From Erythrophleum ivorense (lineage: Eukaryota > Streptophyta > Magnoliopsida > Fabales > Fabaceae): a stretch of DNA of 64,000 nucleotides. Shown here in pieces: positions 11,127-23,599 of this stretch (position 1 is its first letter; each line of letters begins with the position of its first letter). The stretch covers positions 3,782,001 through 3,846,000 of the forward strand of contig JAIUCV010000023.1 of assembly GCA_026724425.1 (NCBI GenBank), written 5' to 3'. The position numbers and the translations under genes were made by a program. Under the pieces are notes generated by a model. It was not told the origin of the DNA. It saw only the letters and a list, made by a program, of their open reading frames with translations, and ran no database searches.

Positions 11127-12540
11127 GAAGATATCCCTCAGTTTGAATTCCATTGAAGCCAATCAACGCGAAGATGATTGAAAGGTTTAACTGTGATGTA
11201 TAGTTGATCATGGGTCCACCTGCAAGTTTAATTTACCTATGCTATTAAAATGAATAAATTACACTTTTTTAAAAAATTTTAGTTAAATTATATTTAATAT
11301 GTATTTTTAAAATACACTATTTCAAATGTAGTTTTGCCCTCTGTGTTGGGTTTTACATTATGGTCAAGAATTTATTTTTAATTAAAAGCAGTTAACTTTT
11401 TGCATATGATATGATATTGTAATTTTAATGACAGTAAAGCAACTAAATTAATTTCATTAATAAAAATAAATTACAGAGCGTTGGATAAAATTTTTGAAAT
11501 AAGAGAGATATATGTGCAGTTTAGTCAAATTTTAGAAAGGTTTACATAATTTATTCTATTAAAATTATTATTCTAAAGATTCAATAATAAAAAATGAGTA
11601 CATGTTATAACATTTTTAAAAGGGTATTTTACAAACATTTATTTTTTTGAGAAAATTAGTGTTATGTCACGAAAGGATTTAAGAATTGTGGCCTGTATGA
11701 TTGGTAAAATGGATCAAGAGTGAGTTGAGAATCATTCATTGGAGTCTCCAAATTCAAAGGGTAAGGGGCAAAATAACATGAGAAATATTAAAAATTTTAC
11801 TCATTTAATCTACCTCCTTGATAATGATAACGTAACATTCAAGTAGTAAACTAAGTTATCATTTAATTTTTTTATTAAACTATCAATTAATGAGTGACTT
11901 GTCTCTAATTAACCCTAGTTTTCCTTGGCCTTAGTGTACTGGGTTCCCTGGGGTGGTGTGTGCGAGTACAAACAAAGTCTCATAGAAATAATAAATTTAA
12001 TTAAATTAAGCTACAAAATGGGAGAAAGTCTGCAAAATAACAAAATAATTATTGGCGGGCAAGTGGGAGTCCAATGTTGACCCACCCTACCTGAGCAAAG
12101 GCCACAGATACATATATAGTTGTCGTTTTCAAGTTCTGGGAAAAAGGGTGACTCCTCATGCAACATATCCCATTGCGTATCATTTTGGCCTAAATGCATA
12201 TAATGACGCTACACCTTACAACACTTCATATAACTTCCTGCATTCCAATACTCCATTCAACACGCACACACACATATGTACCTCCAAAATACCATAAAAC
12301 CCCATTTTTTTAAGTTATACATAGTAATCAAAGATAATACCACTACTACTGCCATGACTTGTCGTGAGTTTTTATCCCCACTATCGTCCTCATCCCAGCT
12401 AGAAGCCTATGTATCTGTGTAATTATAACACAGTTTCGCCTCTTACAGTTTCCAACTTTGTCTCATTCAGCTCAAAGGAGGCATGATAATACATTTCTTC
12501 AATAATACTTTTTAATTATTTCAGCTTTGATACAGGGAGA

Positions 12541-12564
12541 ATATATATATATATATATATATAT
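12541..12564. repeat. (AT)n microsatellite
   Basis: About twelve AT dinucleotides follow GGGAGAAT. It is a simple repeat. Confidence 0.85.
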
Positions 12565-13380
12565 TCATCTTTGATATTTAAATTTGTAAGACATGCCAAT
12601 AAAAATGATTCATTCTTCAATAATTATAATATTTTTGTGTGTAGAAAATATTTAAAAGGTAAATTATTATTACCTCTCCTAAAGTTTAAGGATTTAATAT
12701 TTGATATCTTTCTACTTCAAAGAAGTCAAAATACATATAATCTTCTTCAACTTTATCTCTAGATATTGTCCTAATCATCAAAATCTAAAAATAGACTCCC
12801 AAACTTTATTTTTTATAAATAATTCCTTACATTTCTATTAGTAAAATAATAGACTCATTGACAATAAAATATGACTCACACATAATTTTAAATTTAGAAG
12901 ATTCATTAAAATTTTTAAAGTCAAAAAATTATTTATAAATAAAGTTCAGAAAATTCTACATTTTAACCTTTTAAAAGTTATCATTGTTCTCCCCTGTTAG
13001 AATCTATTTATATTGGTATTTAACTGTGAAGTCTAATTACATGTTTAGCCTGAGAGTCCTAACCATCCTTCTAGAATACAGAGTTTTACCTCTCTGTGCC
13101 ATTTCCTTGTTACTGGCCACCTCTGCATCTATCCATCCTCTCTCTCTCTCTCATTTTCTCTGCATCACTTTGTAAAACATTTTACTCAGAATAACCAAAA
13201 CAAGAGGAACACCACCTGTACTGAACTCCCATTGTCCAAATTTTTCTCTAAATACCAATATGGAAACCATTACAAAGAATTGCAGAGGTCAATTTATCAT
13301 TTAAAAGGAACAAAGAAACAAAGAGACTAGAGATAAAACTAGACTATGAAGAGAGTAACTGAGGCGAATACTCATCCCAA

Positions 13381-14174
13381 AGGGCAGCTCAAGCATAAAG
13401 TAAGTAAAGTCGTTGCTTAAGCCTTTTAAAATTTTAGGTTAGTATCACCTATAATTTATATAATTATAAAAAATTTAATTTTTATTATCTTTAATGACAA
13501 AGAAAGAGTCAAATTTATTTTAAAAAAATGTTTACAAGTCAAGGCCCTAAAATTTCTTAATTGCTTCATAAATATCACTATTTTTCACTCATATTAATTG
13601 CAAACCCTATTTCTTCTCCCTATTTTTTTTATCAATATCTCTTATTCCCAACATTCTAACTCTTTTTTGTCCTTTTTTACTCCCCATAATTAAGTGTATC
13701 AAATTTTAACAATAAATTATTTCTCACAACTTATTCTGTCTTTCATTCCCAACACACTAACACTCAAATATTTTGCTATAAAACTATTCCTAATCATTTT
13801 TACTCTCATTTTGAATAATACTCAAACCCTCCTTCATTGTGTTTATCTTCCACTTATGTCAAAAGCAAGAGAAAGTTATTCTGCTTTGATTGAGAAACAA
13901 TTAATGGTATCATTCCATTAAAAGGTTCCATCATGTGATCTATATTGCAATTAAGTTTCAATTATTCTATTTTTTAAAAAAAGTTTCACAAGAAAATAAT
14001 ATATACCTATAAAAAGTAGTTAAAAGTTAGAATAATGTAGAACCTAACTATGAAAACTTTAATGCAGAACTAGAAAACTAAATTTTAAGGAGAAAAAATA
14101 AAATTTTTTATTAAGAAGATAAAAAGTCTTGTATTAAAATTTCGCCTAAGCTACAGAATATGTTTGTGTCGCCC
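13381..14174. mobile_element. Possible non-autonomous hAT-like element
   Basis: The left end AGGGCAGCTCAAGC, followed by GTTGCTTAAGCC and TTTTAAAATTTTA, is echoed in inverted orientation at the right end. There the reverse complement reads GGGCGACACA, then TAGCTTAGGCG and AAATTTTAATA. Flanks CATCCCAA (13373-13380) and CTACCCAA (14175-14182) agree at 6 of 8 bases, compatible with an old 8-bp hAT duplication. The interior is non-coding. The ends are too diverged for a firm call. Confidence 0.35.
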
Positions 14175-14449
14175 CTACCCAAGGCTCTATTTTCGCAATT
14201 GCTAATATCTAGGTTTTTTTTTTTGGTCAGCCATTTTTCTATCTTTTAGTTTTCCTGCCTTCTCAGCCCCTGTCTCTAGTTTAACGTTATCAAGTATAAA
14301 TGAGGGTAAAAACTGCGACTTCCCGTCGAAGGAATAAATCAAGCGTCACTATAATTTTGGTCTCTTAATTAATTTATTTGTTTCAATCTAATATCTTAAT
14401 TATATATTTTGTTTTAATATAGTCATTCAACTTGGCTTTTTGACAGCAA

Positions 14450-14527
14450 TATGCAAAATAAAAAAACTAAAAACTCAAATGCTGCGCCGCAAAAACGTTT
14501 TTTGTCGATACTTAATTTTTTTTATAT
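14450..14527 (+). repeat. Left terminal inverted repeat of the MULE
   Basis: About 78 bases are mirrored at 23600-23678. The outer 52 bases are nearly identical, and the inner part (around GATACTTAATT) is more diverged. Confidence 0.85.
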
Positions 14528-14530
14528 AAA

Positions 14531-14678
14531 ATGGGTCGCGGCATCAGCCATACCGTGACCCATTTTTTTAAAAAAAATTAATAAGGGGTCGCGGCATCCT
14601 TGATACCGCGACCCCCTGCCACCTGGTCATGGGTCGCTAACCCGTGACCAGGCAAAGCTACACGCTACAGCGTGCAGC
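14531..14678. repeat. Left subterminal hairpin cluster of the MULE
   Basis: Four imperfect palindromes follow the TIR. The first is 14531-14563, with arms ATGGGTCGCGGCAT and ATACCGTGACCCAT. The second is 14585-14615, with arms GGGGTCGCGGCATC and GATACCGCGACCCC. The third is 14623-14651, with arms CTGGTCATGGGT and ACCCGTGACCAG. The fourth is 14657-14678, with arms GCTACACGCT and AGCGTGCAGC. The first two share the core GTCGCGGCATC with the right-end hairpins. Possible roles are transposase binding sites or RNA structure; both are inference. Confidence 0.8.
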
Positions 14679-14739
14679 TATGCTACAGCAGCTATAGCAC
14701 CCCCCCCAAAGCAGCATCCCCCCCCCCCCCAACTGCAGT

Positions 14740-15109
14740 ATAATCCCTTCCCCATTTTCATCCCTGCCTCTTCCTTCTTCCCTCAAAAATAGCTTCTTCC
14801 ATCCCCCACTTCCTCTCTCCTCCTCGTTTCTCCTCTTTTACATAGTAAATCTTTTTTTTCTTTCATTCCTTTCATTCTTCCTACCCTTGCAAGGTTTGTT
14901 TCATTTTTATTATACATTGTAAGTTTTTTTTCTCTTTTCCTTACTTATTTGTTACTACTCTCCTTCCTATATTTGATATTCTTTACACTTGTATTATTGA
15001 TTATTATTTATTGTGTTTATTGTAGAAAAGATCAAGCAAGGAAGAAAACATAGATAAAACAAGTAAAGTTTCAGATCATCATTTAAGAAGAAATCTTCAA
15101 TATCTTCAG
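14740..15109 (+). promoter_or_regulatory. Probable promoter and spliced 5' leader of the MULE transposase
   Basis: A strongly pyrimidine-rich stretch (14750-14890) ends in a possible donor, AAG|GTTTG, near 14894. An exon-like purine-rich segment at 15025-15109 follows TTGTAG and is itself followed by CAG|GTATG. A further acceptor, GTATAATAG, sits 8 bases before the ATG at 16718. This fits a leader with two introns. No transcript evidence is available here. Confidence 0.35.
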
Positions 15110-15786
15110 GTATGAATATTAAGTTTAAATATAGTGAAGGAAAAAAATTATTATACTGTTACTGAATATTTTGTTTCTTTAATATGTTTTTTAAATTAAT
15201 TGTATTTAACTTGTTGTAAATGGAGGAATAAAACTTTTTTATTAACTAGCTGATTGTCAAACTGAAGAAAACAAATCATTATTAATTTTTGTGTTTCTCT
15301 TTATAATGTATAATACGTACTAGGGAAAAGAAAAAATATTAAACGTATCTTGTTATTTTTCAGATATTGTTAGTTTTTACCTCATGTTTAAAATTAAAAA
15401 AAAAACTTTTTGCACTAAAATAATTTTTATCTCTTGTTTAAAATAAAAATTAACTTTATATGTCTTTATAGTTTATTTTGATACATAGAAGTTACATTAT
15501 AATTTAGTTTGCATGCACTTATAATTATTCTTTTGATTCTTATAATTCTATTGTTTTCATTTCTTATAGTTAAATTATTCTGTTGATTCTTATAATTTTA
15601 TTAGTTTTAATTCAATTTTTGATGTAAAAATTAATTAAATATTTATATTTTCAAAAATGTTAATTTATTTATTCGTATTAAACCTCTTTTCTTGTATTAA
15701 GAAATTCTATTGATGTAGTTAATTATATATTCTTTTAAAGTTTAAAATATATATAACTCAAGTCACAAATTAAATTGCTTTGTATA

Positions 15787-16685
15787 ACATACACTTGATT
15801 TTATTTTATTTTATTACTTATTTTTACTTTTTCTATTAGTATAAATTGCATATATTCATATTGTTAATATGGCATATGATGGGATGCATTAATAAAATTC
15901 AATGACTTGTAAACAAGAGTTTAATTGTAAGGATTAAATATAAATTCCTTAGAATTATAAGAATTTTACTATAAATTATGAATAATAGAAATTGAATTAA
16001 AAATTGAGTGAAAGTATATAAATTAACATAATAATATAACTTTTTTCTAAGCTATAAAATTATACGTAACTTTTACTCATGCTAATTTTTCATAAATAAT
16101 TTTTATTCATTCTAACTTAAATATACAGAAACGTAATGTACTAAATTCAATAATAAAATTCGAATAGTATACAATGCTGAAAGTTATTTTTTTATGAGTT
16201 AATTTATATTTATATATAAGCAAAATAAAAATATAATTAAATGAGATAAATAATTTTTAATGTAGACATAGAGAATTATTATTGTATGACATACACTTGA
16301 TTTTATTTTATTTTATTACTTATTTTTTACTTTTTCTATTAGTATAAATTGCATATATTCATATTGTTAATATGGTATATGATGGGATGCATTAATAAAA
16401 TTCAATGACTTGTAAAGAAGAGTTTAATTGTAAGGATTAAATATAAATTTCTTAGAATTATAAGAATTTTACTATAAATTATGAATAATAGGAATTGAAT
16501 TAAAAATTGAGTGAAAGTATATAAATTAACATAATAATATAACTTTTTTCTAAGCTATAGAATTATACGTAACTTTTACTCATGCTAATTTTTCATAAAT
16601 AATTTTTATTCATTCTAACTTAAACATACATAAATGTAATGTACTAAATTCAATAATAGAATTCGAATAGTATACAATGCTGAAG
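15787..16685 (+). repeat. Two direct copies of about 395 bp, spaced by 503 bp
   Basis: 15787-16182 is repeated at 16289-16685 with few substitutions. Both start ACATACACTTGATTTTATTT and both end GTATACAATGCTGA. About 105 bases separate them. The second copy ends about 33 bases before the transposase ATG, so the duplication lies in the presumed leader intron or promoter. Confidence 0.9.
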
Positions 16686-16717
16686 GTCATTACACTTTTT
16701 GTATAATAGGAATCATA

Positions 16718-19390
16718 ATGAGTGTGAGACAGGAAATCATATGCATATATACAAATGAAAAAATCTATGACAGTGAAGAAGGTGCAACATTTGTTTGTGA
16801 TAGACCTAAAATATTAAGAGTTGACGCCTGCATTACTCTCAATGGATTGAAAAAAGTGGTGGGTGAAAAGTTACAATTGGCTCCAAATCAATCTGTGTCC
16901 GAGTTGGTATACAGGTACCCTCACTCACGTAATCCCACAAGGTATTTGGCGTATACTTTGGAAGATGACGATGATATCCAAACCATGTGGGAGGCTAACC
17001 GAAAATTTTCAAATCAATTAGGCACACCGGATATATATGCACATATGGCAAGTACTGGCGCAAATTTACTGGAGTCTCAAGCTGAGGTTCATGTACCGCT
17101 ATCTCTTCCATCAACTGGCCAGATCCGAGGTTCCAATAATTATACCTCATAATTTGATACTGACATGATAGGTGTTAGCCATTTTGCTGCTCAGCCTACC
17201 CTCGATTTGACTTGCCAACCAAGCTCAACTCATCAGCCTATTCTCAATGCGGGTCTTTCATCGCCCCCTACTGAAACAGAGGACATTATAGATGACTTTG
17301 AAGAGGAAGATGAATATGATGTTCCGCCTAATATCAATAACCGTGGAGATGATGAGTCAGAGGGCGACGATGTTAATGAGGGTGGGGTTACTCCATTGGG
17401 CCAATATGAGGACCCATTATATGCCATGCTATCACAAATTAGTTTAGATGATAAAAATTTTATTGAGATCCCTGAGATAAATGAGAATATTGACCTTAAC
17501 AGTAGTCAATAGTTATATATCGGTATGCGATTCCCAGATAAACAGTCTATGCTGCGTGCGGTGAAGATATACTCTGTTCGGAAACACTACACATTTAAAG
17601 TGCATTACTCGTCAGAAAAATATGAAGAATATCATTGTCCAGAATATGGTGGTTAGTGTACCTGGAAAGTTAGAACAAGTCGGGATGAGAGGGACATGCA
17701 TTGGAGAATAACAAGATACAATGGACCACACACATGTCTTTCTCCGTCATTATCGCAAGATCATCCAAAGCTTGACTCTGACGTCATCTCATCGCACATT
17801 GTGTCAATGGTGGCTGAGAATCCTTCGGTATCAATTAGGCAAATTATTGAAAGAGTGCATAGCATATTTGGCTACACTGTTACATACAAAAAGGCATGGA
17901 CGGCAAAGCACCGAGCAATCGGCATTGCATTTGGAAATTGGAAACAATCATATGCCTTCTTGCCGAAGTGGTTAGCAGCGGTTGATCACTTCATGCCTGA
18001 GTCTTATTATGAGCTTGTCCACAGGGAATGCCAACAGAATAACTCAACTGAAGATTCTTTAGCAAAGTTTCATCGAGTTTTTTGGACCTTCAAACCATGT
18101 ATTGACGCGTTTGATTATCTAAAACCTATGGTGCAAGTTGATGGAACCTTCATATATGGAAAGTATAAGGGGACTGTGCTAATTGCAAGTTTACAAGATG
18201 GAGCCAACAGAGTTGTTCCTTTGGCATTTGCAGTTGTTGAAGGTGAAACACAAGAGTCATGGGCATGGTTCCTTTCTTTGCTTCGGCGCCGAGTTTTACC
18301 AAATAAGATGGGGATTTGCTTGATTTCTGATAGACATCCTGGACTATTGGCTGCTGTCTCGAATCCAGAAATTAGGTGGCAGCCACTGCAAGCATATCAT
18401 ATATTTTGCTTAAGACATATTGCAAGTAATTTGAATACAACGTTCAGAAATAAGTGGTTAAAGAAGAGATTCATTAATATTGGTATGGTTTACTAACCCT
18501 ATAAACTGTTTTAATGGTTGTTGTAGCAAAATACGTATTAATGAATAATTATTCATGCAGGTTACTTGCATGAGCGGCATCAAGTGGATGAACAACTGAC
18601 CCAATTACGTCAACTCTACTCGGAAGCTGTAAATTGGATTGAGGATATTCCCAAGAGTAAATGGTCTCGTGCGTATGATGTTGAGGGCCGATGATGGGGC
18701 CATATGACTACAAATTTGGCTGAATGTATCAACAGTGTGTTGAAGGAGGTCAGGTTCTTACCTATCAGTGGACTGGTAAAAGCAACTATGTATAGATTAA
18801 ACAGATACTGGGTATAGCGTTCATAATCGATCACCGCACAACTTGAGGCCAGTGCTATTTTCCCGAAGGATGTAATGAAAAAATTATCATCCTTAATACA
18901 GAGTGCGTCTGCCTTAACTGTACGAAGATTTGATAGGCGAGCATCAGAATTTGAAGTTGAAGAACCATATGATCTGACAAACAAACAATATGGTCGGTGC
19001 TGTAAGGTGAGTTTGGCCCGTCGCACATGTGATTGCGGTGAGTTCCAAATTCAGAAATATCCATGCCAACATGTATTCGCCGCATGTGCCTCGGTCTCAA
19101 TTGATCCGCTCCAGTATGTGGATCGACTATTTCAACTTGACACGATCGTCAATGCATACAAGACAGAGTTCTAACCGATGGGAGGAGAACTGTATTGGTC
19201 ACAAACTCTAGGCCCACGGTTAGTACCTAATCCTGCTATGATTCGGCAACGAGAGAGGCCAAAATCCTCTCGAATTCGGAATGAAATGGATTGGCGTGAG
19301 GGGCTGCGAGAACAACAGCGATGCGGGTTGTGCTGACAAGTGGGTCATAATCGATCAATCTGCCCATCGCAACGACCAAGTAGAAGTTAA
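16718..19390 (+). pseudogene. MULE transposase (MuDR-type), 2 coding exons, inactivated
   Basis: This transposase would excise and insert the MULE. Coding exons are 16718-18482 and 18561-19390; the 78-bp intron has GT-AG ends and the downstream frame is preserved, giving about 864 codons. The N-terminal region and an acidic linker (about 17280-17400) precede a MuDR DNA-binding domain at about 17520-17740. Catalytic blocks follow. QVDGTFIYGKYKG gives the first Asp, CLISDRHPGL the second, and NLAECINSVLK in exon 2 the Glu. A SWIM zinc finger, CDC...CQH, lies at 19028-19072. A CCHC knuckle (CGLC...GHNRSIC) lies near the end. Eight in-frame stops occur: 17150, 17510, 17654, 18692, 18815, 18824, 19172 and 19334. 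Each is explainable by one C-to-T change in CAA, CAG or CGA. There are no frameshifts. Confidence 0.88.
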
Positions 19391-19711
19391 TATAATTAAA
19401 TTTGTCGCATTTTCTATTTTGTTGTCATCAGTGCATTGTAACTTTATTATTGTTTCTTGGAACTTTATATATATTTATTATTGTTTTCTTGTAATGAACT
19501 CCTGGTGTAATTCTATGCTGTGCAACAGCATTATATGAAACTTTGTTTTTTCTTTTTCCCCCTGCTATTGTCTCTTTTTTTGCTAACTTATTTATAAGCA
19601 TATTATTTTTTTTTGTTTGCATTTATAATTTTCTTTATAGAAAACTTAGTTACTAATTATATTTGATGATAAATTTCTTAACTCATAGCAATATTGCATT
19701 GTAATAGTACA

Positions 19712-22007
19712 ATGGCTGGGCATCTGAGCGTGATCGATCCTGGACCTGAGGATGATTCCCTTTTATACTTGCAGACTCGGCACGTTTCACAGGCCGTATG
19801 GCAGGGACAGGTAACATAAAACAGATACAATTATTATTTTCTACTTATTATATATTATTATATGTTAATAACATAAATGCATATTGTAGGCCGATCGCAT
19901 TTTGCGTATACGACGGATAGCACAGGAGGATCACATCTTTGATCCTCCACTTGCAATTGTTCCATACTTGATCCAAGCTGGTTTTTTTGGGGTCTCTCGA
20001 CTTGGTCAGTTTGATTTTAATGCAGCATTAGTTTCAGCCTTGGTTGAGAGATGGCGGCCTGAAACCCACACTTTCCACTTGACTAAGGGAGAGGCAACTA
20101 TTACTTTACAAGATGTTGCTATTCAACTTGGACTACCTTGCACAGGATAAGTTGTTTCAGGAAGAACCAATTATAACTGAACAACTGTGTGCCAGCAGTT
20201 ACTTGGCGTGGTCCCACCTCCAGAGGTCATGGATGGACAGCGACTCAGTGTCCCATGGTTTGCCCAGATATTTATGGCCTTACCAGGCGATGCCAATGAT
20301 GAGACCATACAGCAATTTGCTCAGGCATACATTATGAGGTTGATTGGGGGATACTTAACGCCGGATCGGACCGGGCATAGGGTGATGTTGATGTATTTAC
20401 CATTACTTGCCGATTTCGATAAAGCTGGTCATTATAGTTGGGGATCCGCAATTTTGACCCACTTATATAGAGAATTGTGCGGTGCAACTAATTATGCAGA
20501 GGTCAATATTGGTGGTTGCCTGACATTACTTCACCTATGGGTATGGGATAGTTTCTCGTGCCTAGCTCCACCTCTCCCTGCTCAGGCAGATCCTCAAATA
20601 GAAATATACCCCTTGGGACCACCGTTGGGTTTCAGATGGAGGTGTGTCCCCCAACATATTCGTCCGACCACTGAGGCATTACGGACTTATAGGATATTAT
20701 TAGATCAGATGAAGCATGATGAGTTCATTTGGTAGCCATATGACCATCCGAATGTCCAACAATTAATTCCGAACTATTGTTTAGTGGGTTCAAATATATG
20801 GCGAGCGTCTGTACCTATTATTTTCTTTTGGATGGTTAAATTTCACCATGCAAACCGTATTCTCCATCAGTTTGGTCAGCAACAGCATATCCCTTAAACA
20901 CCGTTTAATGTGGGATCGTTGCATACTCTGCAACTAAGAGGAAAAACGCATAAAGATTGGTGTCAGGAGCATATGGTATTTATCTCTACATGGAATATGT
21001 GGGAGCGTGTTGTTGCTCAAGCAGATACAGAGGTATCTTCATTAGATCGCTCTTCTGATTATATGCGTTAGTATTGGCGCCATACACGACGGTGGATCCA
21101 TCCAGAGAGTGGTTCCCAAGGTTTTGTGGTATGACCTTTTCTTCTATTTTTTACCTTTTACTTGTGCATATTTTTTTCCAACTATATAACGATTGATCTT
21201 TTTCTTTCCTCACAGACTGGTATACTGGACAACCTATATATGCTTTCCATTGCTGATCCTCCGACGCTTGATTATGCGGGATTTAGGGAGAGAACTCGTG
21301 GAAATGTTAGGACGATGCTGCAAGCCTTGGGTGAACATCGAGAGATGTTGGTCTCTCAGCCTGCTCCACCTGCTCCTCATCTACAGAGACCACCAGAGCC
21401 AGAGGCTCGTCCAGGAAAAAGGGGACATGGTTTTATATCTACTAAACAGCCATTAGTAGATGTCACCCATGGCAGTAGATGTCAGGCAGATGCACCATCG
21501 TCTTCTTACACGCTAGCACCTGTGCATGAAGAAACTGAATAGTCACGTCCTTTTGCAACATTTGCAGACTATTCAAGTGTTGGTCCTTCTTCTGTTGCAC
21601 CATCCTTTGGCGCACCTAGGTCTTTTTCATCTGTTGGAGATGCTGGTCCTTCTTTTGTTATTGGGAGTGGTTCATCGTCCTTCACATCACCAACTTCTCA
21701 GTCGTTCTTCTCCACCCCGCCACCCCAAACTATGCAGCCTAGGGGTATCTCTTTCACTACTCTATTTTCTGATCCGTTTGCGTTCAGTGCAGAGTATGTG
21801 AGTGCACCTTCTGAACCATAGGGACCATCTTTCCAGCAGGAGTTTTTCACCCCTGATCAACCGATTCCCCCTATTCAATCCCCTCAACCTATTCGTCAAC
21901 CAAATAGTGGATTAACCAGTGAGGATGAAGGTGAAGAAGCAGAAGAAGCAGAAGTAGAAGAAGCAGAACAGAAGCCACTTCAGCGTCGTCCGCAGCGTTT
22001 ATGTTGA
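19712..22007 (+). pseudogene. Plant mobile domain (PMD / MAIN-like) gene inside the MULE, inactivated
   Basis: PMD proteins include the Arabidopsis MAIN/MAIL group and many copies carried by plant transposons; database entries often call them 'serine/threonine-protein phosphatase 7 long form homolog'. Exons are 19712-19810, 19890-21128 and 21216-22007, in one frame across GT-AG introns. Typical PMD blocks are the start MAGHLSVIDPGPEDDSLLYL, ALVERWRPETHTFHLTKGEA with TITLQDVAIQLGLP, MLMYLPLLADFDKAG, YSWGSAILTHLYRELC and RYWRHTRRW-like text at the exon 2 end. The C-terminus is Ser/Pro-rich, then acidic (GEEAEEAE). Seven in-frame stops (20148, 20178, 20733, 20895, 21069, 21540, 21819) are explainable as C:G to T:A changes in Gln or Trp codons. 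It lies 321 bp after the transposase, on the same strand. Confidence 0.85.
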
Positions 22008-23256
22008 AGACTCAGATGTGGGACTGGAGGACATATTGGGTAAAATGCTAAGTTCTTTTCCTTTATTTTAATAGTTATAACATTTTCCTATATAATAAAG
22101 GACTTTGATATCTACGTTTCAAATTGTGAGTATATAATATCGGTATAACTTGTTACTTTAATTAAACTAATGAAACTTTAGTTTAAATAGTTATATCGAT
22201 GTGTTATATTATTTAAACTTATGTGACTGATTTTTTCACTATCATATACGAAAGAAAAAACAATTAACATAGACCCTGGGCCGCCAAAATATTTTCTTCG
22301 AATGTTTAATTATGTCATGACCTATATAGTTTTTTTAAAATTTAATTTGTGTTTATATTTTTTTCTTTTGCTTGTACTTCCTTTTTTTTTCTTTCCTCAA
22401 CAAGTTTGATTCCGTTTATATCTCTTTTTTTATTTATTAGTAGCAAATATAGGTCAAATAAACATAGGGATACATTAAATTAGATAACACATATATAAGT
22501 CCTTGTATATAAACTTCTTTGATTTTAATGACTTCCAAAAATAAATCTTAGTATTTTTTCTTATAGCTGTATTTTGTTTTTGAAAAAATTAATTACAATC
22601 TTCATTTTACAATTTCAAAATGTCAAAAATTTTATTTGTTACTCTTAAAAAATAAAAATAAAAATAAAAATTCAAAAACATGCACTTTTATTTTTATAAT
22701 AGTAATAATAATATTAGTAGAGGGGCTTGATCAATTTTTCTTTACTAAATGTATAAATATTACAATAAAATTATATTTCAAAATTATATATTACTCAGAA
22801 TTTCTTTTAGTCTTTTTTGAATATGCTATATTATTCTTCATTTTCTTTTAGTCTCTTGTTCTTTTACTCTAATAAATCTGATACAAAATTCTAACTTCTT
22901 TTCTTGTATTTGGAATTTCTTTTAATTTGTAGGGATTGACTATGTCCTTTAATAAAATACCTTTACATAAAAATACAAATAATAGAATGTTTGAGAAAAT
23001 ATAATTAACTAGATAATATTGGAATACTTTTCTTTTCGTTGAATTATCTTAGTGTCAATAATAAGCATATAATTTTCCAATAATATTATAACAAATATTT
23101 AATTGAATTACAAAATTATATAATTATTCATAAAAAATATATATTATTAACATTTTTTATTATATTACAAAAATATATTTTTTATAAAATTTAAATTAAT
23201 CATCATTCTAAATAATTTAAATAATAAAATATTTTAAATATAAATTTTATAACCAA
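22008..23256. other. AT-rich non-coding 3' part of the MULE
   Basis: No gene is recognisable between the PMD pseudogene and the TA tract. The sequence is very AT-rich, with homopolymer runs. Confidence 0.6.
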
Positions 23257-23510
23257 TTATATACAATATATATATTTATAAATAAGTATATAAATATATA
23301 TATAAATAAGTATATATAAAAATATATTTCTATATATATATATAGATATATAAATATATATATTTATATATATATATAAATATATTTTTATGTATATAAA
23401 TATATATATATTTATACATTTATATATATTTAAATATTTAGATATATTTATATATATAAATATATATTTATATATTTTTTTATTTATATATATATATAAA
23501 TATATATAAA
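23257..23510. repeat. TA-rich tract
   Basis: About 250 bases of TATATA/TATAAATA permutations lie just inside the right hairpins of the MULE. The long open frames here (for example 23523-23257 on the minus strand, Ile/Tyr/Lys only) are artefacts of the repeat. Confidence 0.85.
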
Positions 23511-23587
23511 TAGGTCGCGACATCGCAGATGCCGTGACCTATTTAATTAATTTATAAGAGTCGCGGCATATAGTATGCCATGACTCT
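23511..23587. repeat. Right subterminal hairpins of the MULE
   Basis: Two palindromes mirror the left cluster. One is 23511-23541, with arms TAGGTCGCGACATC and GATGCCGTGACCTA. The other is 23557-23587, with arms AGAGTCGCGGCAT and ATGCCATGACTCT. Both keep the GTCGCGRCAT core. Confidence 0.8.
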
Positions 23588-23599
23588 TTTTATTTTTTA

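Larger units (their letters stand above)
9157..13372. other. Intergenic DNA without recognisable genes
   Basis: About 4.2 kb of AT-rich sequence. It contains a GA-rich stretch at 10540-10740, a (GA)n run at 11100-11126 and an (AT)n run at 12541-12564. Segments near 12040-12490 and 12980-13360 are less AT-rich and look like former transcribed or promoter DNA. Neither has an ORF or splice structure that I can support. Confidence 0.5.

Noticed and set aside
15787..16685. The paired 395-bp repeats as LTRs of a small retrotransposon
   Set aside because: There is only about 105 bp between them, with no PBS, PPT or 5-bp duplication. A local direct duplication explains them.
23257..23523. 88-codon minus-strand ORF of Ile/Tyr/Lys
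   Set aside because: Produced by the TA-rich tract; no protein character.
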